A stretch of 64,000 nt of DNA, taken from assembly GCA_030824075.1 (NCBI GenBank), contig JAVBYJ010000081.1, positions 1 to 64,000 on the forward strand, written 5' to 3'. The stretch comes from Geothrix sp. (GTDB taxonomy: Bacteria; Acidobacteriota; Holophagae; Holophagales; Holophagaceae). Shown one piece after another: positions 17,588 to 26,702 of this stretch (position 1 is its first letter; the number at the start of each line of letters is the position of its first letter). A program made the translations under genes and the position numbers. The notes beneath the pieces were generated by a model. That model did not search any database and was not told the DNA's origin. It saw nothing but the letters and a program-made list of their open reading frames with translations.

Positions 17588-19876
17588 ATGTTGACGAACG
17601 CCACTCTGCCGGACCGCATCGCCTTCCTGGGCGGATACCTGCCGCGGCTTTGTGGAATCGCCACGTTCACCCATGATCTTTGCGAGGCGGTGGCCGACGC
17701 ATCACCTGCGTCCGAATGCTTCACGGGCGCGGTGAATGATCGCATTGAAGCCTACGACTATCCGCCACGCGTGCGCTTTGAGCTGGACCAGAAGGATCTG
17801 GATTCCTATCGGCGTGCGGCGGATTTCCTGAACTTCAATAACGCGGACGTCCTATGCGTCCAGCATGAGTTCGGCATCTACGGCGGACCAGCCGGGAGCC
17901 ACCTGCTGGCCTTGCTCAAGGAAGTCCGGATGCCCGTAGTGACAACGCTGCACACGGTGCTGCGCGATCCGAATGCCGCACAGCGGATGGTGATGGAGGA
18001 ACTGGTCCGGCGCAGTGACCGCCTGGTGGTGATGGCCCAGAAAGGCGCCGATATTTTGCGCGAAACCTATGGGGTCCCGGACGCCAAGGTGGACCTCATC
18101 CCGCACGGCATTCCTGATCTTCCCTTCATTGACTCAAGCTTCTACAAAGTGCAGTTTGGCGTGGAAGGGCGGATGGTACTGCTCACATTTGGCCTGCTCG
18201 GGCCAGGAAAAGGCATCGAGAACGCCATCGAAGCGCTGCCGGAGATTGTCAAGCGCCATCCCAACGTGGTCTATCTCATCCTTGGGGCCACCCATCCCCA
18301 TCTCGTCGCTCGGGATGGCGAGAGCTACCGTCTGGGCCTGGAGCGGCTGGCCGAGGCTCGCGGCGTCAAGGAGCACGTGATCTTCTACAACCGCTTCGTA
18401 TCGCTGGATGATCTCAAGGAATTCATCGGCGCGACGGATATCTATCTCACGCCCTATCTCAACGAGGCCCAGATCACCTCGGGCACGCTGGCCTATGTCT
18501 TCGGTGCGGGCAAGGCCGTGGTCTCCACTCCCTATTGGCACGCGCAGGAGCTGCTCGCCGACGGTCGCGGCATCCTGGTTCCCTTCCGGGATCCGCACGC
18601 CATTGCCGAGGGGGTATGCACGTTCCTCGACGATCCGGTCCGCCTGCAATCGACCAGAGAGAAGGCCTACCAGCTCGGGCGCGACATGATCTGGCCTTCC
18701 GTGGCGCAGCGGTATATCGAGTCCTTCCAGCACGCGATGGCCGACCGGAAAGCCGCCCCCCGCAAGGCCTTTGCCCAATGGACGCTGGCCAGTCGGCCCT
18801 ATGATCTGCCTCCGCTCCGGCTGGACCACATCGTACGGATGAGCGATGGCACCGGCATCTTCCAGCACGCCATGTTCAATGTCCCTAATTTCCACGAGGG
18901 CTACTGCACCGATGACAATGCCCGCGCATTGATCCTCTGCATCCTGCTGGATGAGCTCGGCGGCCGCCCCCCATGGGAGAGCCTCGACCATCTGGCCACA
19001 AGCTACCTCGCGTTCCTCTCTGCGGCCTTGAACCAGAAGACGGATCGCTTCCGCAATTTCATGAGTCATGGACGGCAGTGGTTGGAAGACTCGGGCAGCG
19101 AGGACAGCCATGCGCGGGCACTCTGGGCTCTGGGAACCAGCGCTGGGCGGTCCCGCAATGAGGGACACCAGAGGTTGTCGGTCCAGCTCTTCGAGCGCGG
19201 ACTGTCCGTGGTGGAATCCTTCACCTCGCCGCGCGCCTGGGCCTTCACCCTGCTGGGCATCCACGAGTACCTGCGCCGTTCCCCTGGTCCCCCCAGGATG
19301 AGCGCGATCTGCGGAGCGCTGACCGGGAAGCTTGTGGACCTCTGGAAAAACTGCGCCACCGATGACTGGCCCTGGTTTGAGCCGATCGCGTCCTACGACA
19401 ACGCGCGTCTCAGCCAGGCTCTGATCCTCAGCGGCCAGTGGATGGTCCATCCCGAGGCCCTTGAAATCGGCCTCAAGTCCCTTGGCTGGCTGGCCTCCCT
19501 GCAAAAGACGCAGGCAGGTCACTTCCGACCCATCGGGAGCAACGGATTCTGCGAGAGGGGCGGCGCCAGGGCCGACTTCGATCAGCAACCGGTGGAAGCC
19601 CAGGCGATGATATCGGCCTGCCTTGACGCCTTCCGTGCGACCGGAGATGCATCCTGGTCGCGGGAGGCGAAGCGCGCCTTTGAGTGGTTCCTCGGCCGCA
19701 ACGATCTTGGCCTGCCGCTCTACGATTCCAACAGCGGGGGGTGCAGCGACGGGCTGCACCAGGATCGGATCAGTGAAAATCAGGGCGCAGAATCGACACT
19801 TGCCTTCCACCTATCTCTCGCCGAGATGAACTTCGCCGAACATTTGATCTCCCAGCCCCCGAGTGCCGCCATATGA
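17588..19876 (+). CDS. Two-domain protein: GT4-type glycosyltransferase plus C-terminal helical glycan-active domain
   Basis: A 762-residue protein. Residues 1-390 form a GT-B fold glycosyltransferase: IAFLGGYLPRLCGIATFTHD at the start, VVTTLHTVLRDPN, VDLIPHGIPD, then the nucleotide-sugar-binding E-x7-E type region (GILVPFRDPHAIAEGV). Residues from about 410 (LDHIVRMSDGTGIFQHAM, GYCTDDNARALI) form a second, helix-rich domain that looks like an (alpha/alpha)6-barrel glycan-active module. I cannot name its activity. ATG 17588 is preceded by GAGGGGG. It overlaps the GH130 gene by ATGA, which points to a shared substrate, probably a mannose-containing glycan; this is inference from GH130. Confidence 0.82.
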   Translation: MLTNATLPDRIAFLGGYLPRLCGIATFTHDLCEAVADASPASECFTGAVNDRIEAYDYPPRVRFELDQKDLDSYRRAADFLNFNNADVLCVQHEFGIYGGPAGSHLLALLKEVRMPVVTTLHTVLRDPNAAQRMVMEELVRRSDRLVVMAQKGADILRETYGVPDAKVDLIPHGIPDLPFIDSSFYKVQFGVEGRMVLLTFGLLGPGKGIENAIEALPEIVKRHPNVVYLILGATHPHLVARDGESYRLGLERLAEARGVKEHVIFYNRFVSLDDLKEFIGATDIYLTPYLNEAQITSGTLAYVFGAGKAVVSTPYWHAQELLADGRGILVPFRDPHAIAEGVCTFLDDPVRLQSTREKAYQLGRDMIWPSVAQRYIESFQHAMADRKAAPRKAFAQWTLASRPYDLPPLRLDHIVRMSDGTGIFQHAMFNVPNFHEGYCTDDNARALILCILLDELGGRPPWESLDHLATSYLAFLSAALNQKTDRFRNFMSHGRQWLEDSGSEDSHARALWALGTSAGRSRNEGHQRLSVQLFERGLSVVESFTSPRAWAFTLLGIHEYLRRSPGPPRMSAICGALTGKLVDLWKNCATDDWPWFEPIASYDNARLSQALILSGQWMVHPEALEIGLKSLGWLASLQKTQAGHFRPIGSNGFCERGGARADFDQQPVEAQAMISACLDAFRATGDASWSREAKRAFEWFLGRNDLGLPLYDSNSGGCSDGLHQDRISENQGAESTLAFHLSLAEMNFAEHLISQPPSAAI

Positions 19877-21330
19877 GCCCCATCACACTTCGCCGTCACG
19901 AGATGAGGCTTGTCCCCGAAAGTTCACGGGTCATCATCCGCCCCTTCGTCCCTTCCAGCACGCATCACATCACCACCATCATCGGTCGAGCCCTGGCCTT
20001 GAGCGAAGAGGACACCATCCGTGACCTTGAGAGCATGTTCAAGGAATTCGACTCCCGGCACTACGACATCGAGTCACCCTTGCTTGCGAATTTCGAGCGG
20101 GTCGTGCCCCACGTCTTCACCCAGCGTCCCCTCTCCCGCGCGCGGAAACTCCTTATCGGAGCCCTCTTTTCTGGAGAATACGCGCTGGAATCCGCTGCTC
20201 TCTTCAATCCATCCATCGTGGCGCATCCTGACCAGGATGGTGTGCCCGAGGGCAGCCTGCGATTCATCATGAGCCTGCGCGCCACCGGCGAGGGGCATAT
20301 TTCCTCCGTCGAGTTCCGCACCGGCCTCATCGCTGCTGATGGCGACATCCATCTGGATCCTGTCTCCCGCTACGTCGCCATGCCGGAGATCAACCCCAAT
20401 CCCAGGTATAAGAAAAGGCTGTTCATCGTCAAGCTCCACGAAATGGGCTTCGACAACGGTCATACGGCCGCCGTGATGGAACCCCTTGAAGAGAGCTTCA
20501 CGCGGAGCGATCTGAACCGCAGCGTGCTCAGCCTTCGACGCGAAATCAACCCCATCACGCAGGATCTCGACAACACCCTTCGCTGCGTCCAGTGGCTCGC
20601 CGATTCCAACTATGAGATGAATTTTTCGCCGAAACTCGCCATGAGCGAGCGGATCATCTTCCCCGTCTCACCAAACGAAACCAATGGCATCGAGGACGCC
20701 CGGTTCGTCCGTCACACCGATGATGATGGGTCGGTGATGTACTACGCCACCTACACGGCCTACAACGGACACGCCATCCTTCCCCAGCTCATCGAGACGC
20801 AGGATTTTCTTCATTTCCGTGTGCTCACCCTCAATGGTACCGCTGTTCAGAACAAAGGCATGGCCCTGTTCCCTCGCCGGATCGACGGCAATTACGCCAT
20901 GCTGTCGCGGCATGATGACGAGAACCTCTTCATCATGTTCTCGGACAATCCTCACTATTGGAGCGACCCCAAATTGCTCCTGCGCCCAGCGGAAATGTGG
21001 GAGTCCGTGAAAATCGGAAACTGCGGATCCCCCATCGAAACTGAAGCCGGCTGGCTGATCATCACCCACGGCGTCGGCCCCATGCGTAAATACTGCATCG
21101 GAGCGGCTCTGCTCGACCTGCACGATCCGACCAAGGTCATCGGCCGCCTGCGCGAACCCCTGCTGGCACCTGAAGGCATCGGAAGAGAAGGCTACGTCCC
21201 CAATGTCGTCTACAGCTGCGGATCCCTCCTGCACGGCCGTGAGCTCATCCTTCCCTTTGCCATGAGCGACACGGCCTCCGCCATCGCGAGCGTCCCTTTG
21301 GATGAGCTGCTCGCCGCACTGGGTGCCTGA
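19873..21330 (+). CDS. GH130-family glycoside phosphorylase (mannoside type)
   Basis: A 485-residue protein of the family often misannotated as 'pesticidal protein' or 'glycosidase'. GH130 five-blade propeller features are visible: the NGIEDARFVRHTDDDG segment near the middle (Asp as general acid in characterised members), SRHDDENLFIMFSDN and the C-terminal CGSPIETEAGWLIITHGVGPMRKYCIGAALLD. Known members phosphorolyse beta-1,4- or beta-1,2-mannosides to mannose-1-phosphate, or run in reverse to build oligomannosides. Coupling to the glycosyltransferase by a 4-base overlap suggests synthesis and turnover of the same polymer. The linkage cannot be read from sequence. Confidence 0.88.
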   Translation: MSPITLRRHEMRLVPESSRVIIRPFVPSSTHHITTIIGRALALSEEDTIRDLESMFKEFDSRHYDIESPLLANFERVVPHVFTQRPLSRARKLLIGALFSGEYALESAALFNPSIVAHPDQDGVPEGSLRFIMSLRATGEGHISSVEFRTGLIAADGDIHLDPVSRYVAMPEINPNPRYKKRLFIVKLHEMGFDNGHTAAVMEPLEESFTRSDLNRSVLSLRREINPITQDLDNTLRCVQWLADSNYEMNFSPKLAMSERIIFPVSPNETNGIEDARFVRHTDDDGSVMYYATYTAYNGHAILPQLIETQDFLHFRVLTLNGTAVQNKGMALFPRRIDGNYAMLSRHDDENLFIMFSDNPHYWSDPKLLLRPAEMWESVKIGNCGSPIETEAGWLIITHGVGPMRKYCIGAALLDLHDPTKVIGRLREPLLAPEGIGREGYVPNVVYSCGSLLHGRELILPFAMSDTASAIASVPLDELLAALGA

Positions 21331-21412
21331 GACTCCCAGGCCATCGGCCTATCCCACCGGCCTGCGGCTCTCGGCCTTCATACGGCCCTCCTCGATGGGC
21401 GCAAGATGACGC

Positions 21413-21418
21413 TAGAAT
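21413..21418 (+). promoter_or_regulatory. Possible -10 element for tRNA-Arg
   Basis: TAGAAT matches the sigma-70 -10 consensus at five of six positions and ends 16 bases before the first base of the tRNA, a suitable distance. I see no convincing -35 at 16-18 bases upstream, so the call is tentative. Confidence 0.35.
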
Positions 21419-21434
21419 GAGGCTTGCTGTTGCA

Positions 21435-21510
21435 GGTCCCGTAGCTCAGCGGATAGAGCGACCGCCTCCTAAGCGGTAGGTCGTGGGTTCAATTCCCGCC
21501 GGGACCACCA
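21435..21510 (+). tRNA. tRNA-Arg, anticodon CCU
   Basis: A full 76-nucleotide cloverleaf with encoded CCA. The 7-bp acceptor stem pairs GGTCCCG with CGGGACC. The 4-bp D stem is GCTC/GAGC, the 5-bp anticodon stem is ACCGC/GCGGT, and the T stem is GTGGG/CCCGC with a TTCAATT loop. The anticodon loop CTCCTAA gives anticodon CCT at 21468-21470, reading the arginine codon AGG. The gene stands alone, 18 bases ahead of the TatD gene. I see no integrase or duplicated tRNA 3' end nearby, so there is no sign it serves as an integration site here. Confidence 0.97.
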
Positions 21511-21528
21511 GCGAAAGACCCATCACAT

Positions 21529-22227
21529 ATGCCCGCCCGCTTCGACGCCCACAGCCACCTCCCGGACTCGTACTCTGCGCCCAATAACCATCACCGGGTG
21601 GTTTGCGGGACGTGTGAATCGGACTGGGATGCGATCCTCGCCCATGCCGCCTCCGAGGATCGGGTCATCCCCATGCTGGGCCTGCACCCCTGGTTCGTTT
21701 CGGAGGCCTCGCAGGCATGGAGGCCCCGGCTGGAATCCCTGCTGAGGTCTCACCGGGTGGGTGTGGGCGAGTGTGGTCTGGATTTCGCGCGAAAGGATTC
21801 CGACCGGTCCCTTCAGGAAGCGGCCTTCCGGGCCCAGCTGCGTCTGGCTCATGCCATTCACCGGCCCGTGGCGATGCATGTCGTCCGTGCCTGGGGGCGT
21901 CTGCTGGACCTGCTGCGCGAGGAGGGTGTGCCGAAAGCGGGCGCCATGGTCCATGCCTATGCCGGGAGCCCCGAGACGGCCCTGGCACTTCAAGCCATGG
22001 GTGTCTTTGTCTCTTTCTCCAGTGATCTCCTGAAGCCAGACCGTCCGAAGGTCCGAGAAGCGCTGTTGTCCGTGGATGCCAGCCACCTGCTCCTGGAAAC
22101 CGATGGCACTGCGGAGCTGGACCGTGTGGTTGAAACGGCTGCTGCACTCCGCGGTGTGTCCGCAGAGGTCCTTGCCACCCAGACCTGGGAGAATGGCCAG
22201 CTGTGTTTCAAGGAGTTGCTGGTATGA
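21529..22227 (+). CDS. TatD-family metal-dependent hydrolase
   Basis: A 232-residue TIM-barrel hydrolase. Metal-ligand motifs are in order: DAHSHLPD at residues 6-13, VGVGECGLDFAR near residue 77 (Glu ligand), a histidine in VAMHVVRAWGR, VHAYAGSP, and the final aspartate in LLLETDG. Family members act as 3'-5' DNases/RNases or D-aminoacyl-tRNA deacylases. It is slightly shorter than E. coli TatD. The stop overlaps the TcdA start (ATGA at 22224), so the two genes are coupled. The nearby tRNA gene is probably coincidental. Confidence 0.85.
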   Translation: MPARFDAHSHLPDSYSAPNNHHRVVCGTCESDWDAILAHAASEDRVIPMLGLHPWFVSEASQAWRPRLESLLRSHRVGVGECGLDFARKDSDRSLQEAAFRAQLRLAHAIHRPVAMHVVRAWGRLLDLLREEGVPKAGAMVHAYAGSPETALALQAMGVFVSFSSDLLKPDRPKVREALLSVDASHLLLETDGTAELDRVVETAAALRGVSAEVLATQTWENGQLCFKELLV

Positions 22228-22961
22228 GGTGGTTTTCCCGCAGCGAATTACTGCTCGGAGAGGCAGCGTTGGCGCGGCTGAAGGCCTCGCGCGTGACGGT
22301 GTTCGGTCTGGGCGGCGTGGGTTCCTTCGCCGTGGAGGCACTGGCCCGGGCCGGCGTGGGTCAGCTGAGGTTGGTGGATCATGATGTGGTCGGCCCCAGC
22401 AACCTCAACCGCCAGCTCTTCGCCCTGCGTTCCACGATCGGACAACCCAAGGCCGAGGTGGCCGCCGCCCGGGTGCGGGATATCAATCCCGATTGCGAGG
22501 TGGATCCCCGCGTCACCTTCATCCACACCGACACCCTGCCTGATCTGCTGGAACCCCGGCCCGATGTGGTGATTGACGCCATCGACTCCGTCACCTGCAA
22601 GGTCGCCCTCATGCGTACCGCCCATGAGCAGGGCATCCCCACCATCACCGCCATGGGTGCCGGAGGACGCAGGGACAGCAGCCAGCTTTTCGTGGGCGAC
22701 CTCAGCGAAACCAGCCTTTGCCCCCTCGCGGCGCGTGTCCGCAAGGAATTGCGGAAGGTCGGCATCACGCAGGGCATCCGTTGTGTCTACTCCCTGGAGC
22801 CCGCCGATAACAAACGCCCAGCGAACCCCATCGATATCGAGCCGCACCGTGGCCCCGGTCGCGTTCGCCGTCCCGTCGGCACCATCTCCTACATGCCCGC
22901 CATCGTGGGGCTGATGGTGGCCGAGGAAGTGCTGCGGATGCTGCTCAACCCCCCGGCCTAG
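22224..22961 (+). CDS. tcdA: tRNA threonylcarbamoyladenosine dehydratase (ThiF/MoeB family)
   Basis: A 245-residue E1-like enzyme that in E. coli (CsdL/TcdA) cyclises t6A37 in ANN-decoding tRNAs. The ATP-binding Rossmann motif VFGLGGVGSFAVEALARAGVG is near residue 30, followed by the family's VGPSNLNRQLFALRSTIGQPK. The later DVVIDAIDSVTCKVAL and the C-terminal GRVRRPVGTISYMPAIVGLMVAEEVL support TcdA over ThiF or MoeB, because the zinc-binding CxxC pairs of the latter are absent. The start ATG 22224 sits in the ATGA overlap with TatD. Its stop overlaps the convergent kinase stop by 4 bases. Confidence 0.88.
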   Translation: MRWFSRSELLLGEAALARLKASRVTVFGLGGVGSFAVEALARAGVGQLRLVDHDVVGPSNLNRQLFALRSTIGQPKAEVAAARVRDINPDCEVDPRVTFIHTDTLPDLLEPRPDVVIDAIDSVTCKVALMRTAHEQGIPTITAMGAGGRRDSSQLFVGDLSETSLCPLAARVRKELRKVGITQGIRCVYSLEPADNKRPANPIDIEPHRGPGRVRRPVGTISYMPAIVGLMVAEEVLRMLLNPPA

Positions 22962-24535
22962 GGGCCTTCCACGGCCTGCTTCATCATCGCCAGGAACTGA
23001 CTGCTCTGGTAAGGCTTCGGCAGGAACCCTGCCAGACCGCGGCCCAGGAAGTCGGCAAGGACATCCTGCTCGCTGTAGCCGCTGGTCAGCACGATGGGCA
23101 CGGAGGCATCTATCGCGTGCATGCGGAGGAAGGCCTGGCGGCCGTCCATATGGGGCATGGTCAGGTCCATCAGGACCACCGTGAGCTCGGAATGGCGCAG
23201 TTCGAACAACGCCAGCCCCTCCTGACCATCTGCCGCCTCCAGCACCTGGAACCCCAGGGCCTCGGCGAGCCCCCTGGCGACCGCCCGCGCGCCCGCCTCG
23301 TCGTCCACCAGCAGCAGCACTCCTTGCGTCCGCCAGTCCATTCCGGGGGCTTGCGGGAAGTGCGGTTCCGACTCGCTGGCCTCCGCGGGCAGGAAGAGCT
23401 TGAAGACCGAACCCCGCCCCGGTTCGCTGTACACCTTGAGGCTGCCGTGGTGGCTCCGGAGGATGCCCAGCATCGCCGACAGGCCCAGGCCTCGCCCCGT
23501 GAACTTGGTCGTGAAAAAGGGATCGAAGATCCGGTCGAGTACCTCTGACACCATCCCGCACCCCGTGTCGCTCACCTCGAGCGTCACGTAACTGCCCGCA
23601 GCCAGGGGAAGGGCGGGCAGCAGACCGAGGCTGTAGGCCTCATCCACGGTCTGCAGCCCGGTCCGCACCGTGATGAGCCCGCTGACCTCATCGCCTATGG
23701 CCTCTGAGGCATTGGTCACGAGGTTCATGACGAGCTGCTGCATCTGGGATGGATCGGCCAGGATGCGGGGCAGGTCCGGCGACAGGTCGTAGCGGACCAC
23801 GGCCTTCTTGGATATGGATACCGTCAGGAGCTGGGTCATCTCCAGAACCAGGCGATTCAGGTCCACCTCGATCACCTGCAGGCGGCCCTTCCCGGCATAG
23901 GCCAGCAGCTGCCGGGTCAGGTCCGCCGCCCGGAGGGTGGCCTGTTCGATCTGCTGCAGGTAGGGCATGGCGGGGCTCTCGGGCGGGAGCCTCATGGCCC
24001 CGAGGTTCGCATTGCCGAGGATGGTGGTGAGTAGGTTGTTGAAGTCGTGGGCGATGCCCCCGGACAACACACCGAGGCTCTCCAGCTTCTGGGACTGGCG
24101 CAGCGCATCCTCCGTTTCCTTCCGCTGCGTGATGTCCGCCCGGATGGCCACGAACTGCAACGGCTTCCCGTCCTCACCGAGGAAGGGGACGATGGTGGTA
24201 TCCACCCAGTAGAAAGTCGCATCCTTTGCGCGGTTCTTGATCTCCCCCTTCCAGACCTGGCCGACGCGGATGGTGTCCCACAGGTCCTTCATGAACGACT
24301 TGGGATGGTGGCCCGAGTTGATGATCCGGTGATCTTTCCCCAGCAGCTCCTCCCGGGTGTATTTGGAGATCGCACAGAACTTCTCGTTCACATAGGTGAT
24401 GCGCCCTTGCGCATCGGTCACGGCCACGATGGCATGCTCATCCAGTGCCCGCTTGAAGTCCTCCAGTTCCTGGAGTACCCGATTGATCCGGGTGACTCGA
24501 CGCCGCGAGCCGGCTGGGCCGTTGGGTTCCGCCAT
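22958..24535 (-). CDS. Hybrid histidine kinase: PAS, HisKA, HATPase, receiver
   Basis: A 525-residue cytoplasmic sensor with no membrane segment. A short coiled start leads into a PAS domain (about 25-145: AIVAVTDAQGRITYVNEKFC) with PAC. The H-box LGVLSGGIAHDFNNLLTT follows near residue 165, the ATPase (N-box MNLVTNASEAIGD, GRGLGLSAMLGI) at about 250-390, and a C-terminal receiver with phospho-acceptor in LTVVLMDLTMPHMDG. Binding of a small ligand or flavin/haem by PAS is possible. Start is ATG 24535; the longer frame upstream is not conserved. It closely resembles the second kinase at 49.3-51.2 kb. No partner regulator is adjacent. Confidence 0.88.
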   Translation of the reverse strand: MAEPNGPAGSRRRVTRINRVLQELEDFKRALDEHAIVAVTDAQGRITYVNEKFCAISKYTREELLGKDHRIINSGHHPKSFMKDLWDTIRVGQVWKGEIKNRAKDATFYWVDTTIVPFLGEDGKPLQFVAIRADITQRKETEDALRQSQKLESLGVLSGGIAHDFNNLLTTILGNANLGAMRLPPESPAMPYLQQIEQATLRAADLTRQLLAYAGKGRLQVIEVDLNRLVLEMTQLLTVSISKKAVVRYDLSPDLPRILADPSQMQQLVMNLVTNASEAIGDEVSGLITVRTGLQTVDEAYSLGLLPALPLAAGSYVTLEVSDTGCGMVSEVLDRIFDPFFTTKFTGRGLGLSAMLGILRSHHGSLKVYSEPGRGSVFKLFLPAEASESEPHFPQAPGMDWRTQGVLLLVDDEAGARAVARGLAEALGFQVLEAADGQEGLALFELRHSELTVVLMDLTMPHMDGRQAFLRMHAIDASVPIVLTSGYSEQDVLADFLGRGLAGFLPKPYQSSQFLAMMKQAVEGP

Positions 24536-24780
24536 GGGTTGGCCTCTGATGCCCTGCCTAAGCGTCACAAATGGCCTTCTCCCCCGAGGGGAATCACGAA
24601 GAATGAAACTCAATATACTTTTCTATTTTTTGAAAACAAGGGTCGCTCAGGGCATGGAAAAGAAAGCCCTTCATAATCATGATCTTCCGGACTTCGGTAG
24701 GCTCTAAAAGGGCCTTGGGGTGGTTCGGTTCGAGGGGGGAACTCAGCGACCGGTGGGTACGCTGCAGGCCTCACAGACCA

Positions 24781-24910
24781 CCTGGATATCCCCGATACCG
24801 TCATCAGTCAGGTGCCCGATGCGCGGCCACCTCCAGATCGAGGTGATTGGCGGGTTCGCCAAGATTCGGCACCCAAAATTCGGCACCTTGGGCTTCCGCA
24901 GGAAGTGCTG
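24781..24910 (-). pseudogene. Decayed partial copy of the ABC-F gene end
   Basis: On the minus strand, bases 24785-24825 translate to RIGHLTDDGIGDIQ, close to RIWHLTDEGIEDFQ at the C-terminus of the intact ABC-F protein next door. Bases 24830-24910 contain PNLGEPANHLDLE, close to the ABC-F Walker B region VLVFDEPTNHLDLE. The roughly 85 bases that separate these two parts in the intact gene are missing, and the frame is broken. So this is a ghost of a second ABC-F gene or of a partial tandem duplication, lying about 30 bases beyond the stop of the intact gene. Confidence 0.75.
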
Positions 24911-24938
24911 CGGTTGTGCTTAGTCCAAAACCCCAGGG

Positions 24939-26552
24939 CTAGGCCCCAGCGTTGGCCCGGTATTCATCGTAGGGGCCCTGGAAATCCTCGATACCTTCGT
25001 CGGTCAGGTGCCAGATGCGCGTGGCGACCTCATCGATGAGATCCTCATCGTGCGTCACCAGCAGGATGGTCCCTTCGTACTTCTGGAGGGCCGCGTTGAG
25101 GGCGATGACCGCTTCCAGATCCAGGTGGTTGGTGGGTTCGTCGAAGACCAGCACGTTGGGCTTCTGCAGCATGAGCTTGCAGAACATCAAACGGCAGGAC
25201 TCGCCACCGCTGAGCACGTCGGTCATCTTGGTGCCCTCGTCGCCGCGGAAGAGCATCTGGCCCAGCACACCGCGGATCTGCTCGATGGTCGCTTCCGGGT
25301 CGAACTGCCGCAGCCAATCCACCATGGTCCAGCCCTTGGGAATGCTTTCGGCGAAGTCCTGGGAGAAGTAGCCCACGCTCGCCTCGTGGCCCCACTTCAC
25401 CTCACCCGCATCGATGGCGCGGCCACGCTCCGTGACCTGGGGCGCGTTGGCCAGCAGGGCGTTCAGCAACGTGGTCTTGCCGATGCCATTGCGGCCGATG
25501 AGGGCGATCTTCTCGCCCCGCTGCACCATGGCCGTGAAGCCCCTGATGACCTCCAGGCGACCCGCATCTGAGTCGTACCCCTTGCGCACCTTTTCGAAAT
25601 CAAGGGCATAGCGGCCGCTGGGCCGCCTCTGGTCGAACTTGATGAACGGGCGCTGGATGTTGCTGCGGGCCAGGTCGCTGGGCTGGAGGCGCTCCACTTC
25701 CTTGCGCCGGCTGTTCACCTGACTGCTGCGGGTGCCCGCAGCGAAGCGCTGGATGAACTCGTTGAGCTGGTCGATCTTCTTCTCGCGCTGGGCGTTCTCC
25801 GACTCGATGCGCGACCGCACCTGGATCTTGGCCATCACCATGTCGTCGTAGCCACCGGTGTACTGGATGATCGTCTGGTAGTCAATGTCGGCGATGTGGG
25901 TGCAGACGTTGTTCAGGAAGTGCCGGTCGTGAGAGATCACCACCACCGTGCCCTTGTAGCGGCTGAGGAACTCTTCCAGCCAGTGGATGGAGTCCAGGTC
26001 GAGGTGGTTGGTGGGCTCGTCCAGCAACAGGGCCTGGGGGTTCCCGAAGAGCGCCTGGGACAGCAGCACCCGCACCTTCTGGCCACCCTGCAGCTCACTC
26101 ATCAGGCGCCCGTGGAGGGACTCCGGGATGCCGAGGCCATCCAGCAGGACGGCGGCATCGCTTTCAGCGGTGTAGCCATCCTCGTCGGCCACGGTGCCTT
26201 CCAGTTCCCCCAGGCGCATGCCGTCCTCGTCGGTCATGTCCGTCTTCTCGTAGATGGCGTCCCGCTCCTGTAGGGCCGTCCACAGGCCCTTGTTGCCCAT
26301 GATCACCGTGTCGATGACGCGGAACTGGTCAAAAGCGAACTGATCCTGCCGCAGGATGCCCATCTTCCGGGGGGCGACCACGTTCCCCTTCTGCTGCTCC
26401 AGCTCACCGGCCAGGATCTTCATGAAGGTGGATTTGCCCGAGCCGTTCGGCCCCGTCAGACCGTACCGCCGTCCGGGGTTGAAAGTCGTGGTGACATCCT
26501 CGAACAGGATCCTGGATCCGTACCGCATGGTGACGTTTTGCACTGAAAGCAT
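24939..26552 (-). CDS. ABC-F family ATPase (YbiT/EttA-like)
   Basis: A 537-residue protein with two ABC ATPase domains and no membrane segments, the ABC-F arrangement. Domain 1 has Walker A GPNGSGKST, signature LQGGQK and Walker B ALLLDEPTNHLDLDS; domain 2 has GRNGIGKTT, LSGGES and VLVFDEPTNHLDLEA. The linker between them (about 250-310) is helical and charged, as in ribosome-associated members that work at the E site. It most resembles YbiT; antibiotic-resistance function is not implied. ATG 26552 has GGGAG upstream. A decayed fragment of the same gene lies just past its stop. Confidence 0.9.
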   Translation of the reverse strand: MLSVQNVTMRYGSRILFEDVTTTFNPGRRYGLTGPNGSGKSTFMKILAGELEQQKGNVVAPRKMGILRQDQFAFDQFRVIDTVIMGNKGLWTALQERDAIYEKTDMTDEDGMRLGELEGTVADEDGYTAESDAAVLLDGLGIPESLHGRLMSELQGGQKVRVLLSQALFGNPQALLLDEPTNHLDLDSIHWLEEFLSRYKGTVVVISHDRHFLNNVCTHIADIDYQTIIQYTGGYDDMVMAKIQVRSRIESENAQREKKIDQLNEFIQRFAAGTRSSQVNSRRKEVERLQPSDLARSNIQRPFIKFDQRRPSGRYALDFEKVRKGYDSDAGRLEVIRGFTAMVQRGEKIALIGRNGIGKTTLLNALLANAPQVTERGRAIDAGEVKWGHEASVGYFSQDFAESIPKGWTMVDWLRQFDPEATIEQIRGVLGQMLFRGDEGTKMTDVLSGGESCRLMFCKLMLQKPNVLVFDEPTNHLDLEAVIALNAALQKYEGTILLVTHDEDLIDEVATRIWHLTDEGIEDFQGPYDEYRANAGA

Positions 26553-26623
26553 GGAAACTCCCGAACCCACCATTGTAGCCCGGTGGCGTGAACTCTCCGA
26601 GGGGTGATCTCGGCCGGACGGGG

Positions 26624-26674
26624 CTCCAGACGGCACCCCGCTGGCACCGTCTGGAGTTAGGCTGCTTCGCAGCC
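26624..26674. terminator. Two adjacent hairpins, likely terminator of the BlaI/BlaR1 operon
   Basis: A 10-bp perfect stem (26624-26633 with 26647-26656, CTCCAGACGG) and a 6-bp stem (26660-26665 with 26669-26674, GGCTGC around TTC) lie directly beyond the last gene of the minus-strand operon and before the ABC-F start. The location fits termination, although no long T run follows either stem. The ABC-F promoter should also be in this 150-base gap. Confidence 0.5.
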
Positions 26675-26702
26675 GAACAGATCTTGCCCTATCTGCAAAC
26701 CC

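Noticed and set aside
18134..19810. A 558-codon frame antisense to the glycosyltransferase
   Set aside because: No motif, wrong strand for the operon, and explained by GC-rich codon structure of the real gene.
21435..21510. tRNA-Arg as an integration site of a mobile element
   Set aside because: No integrase gene and no repeated tRNA 3' end was seen on either side.
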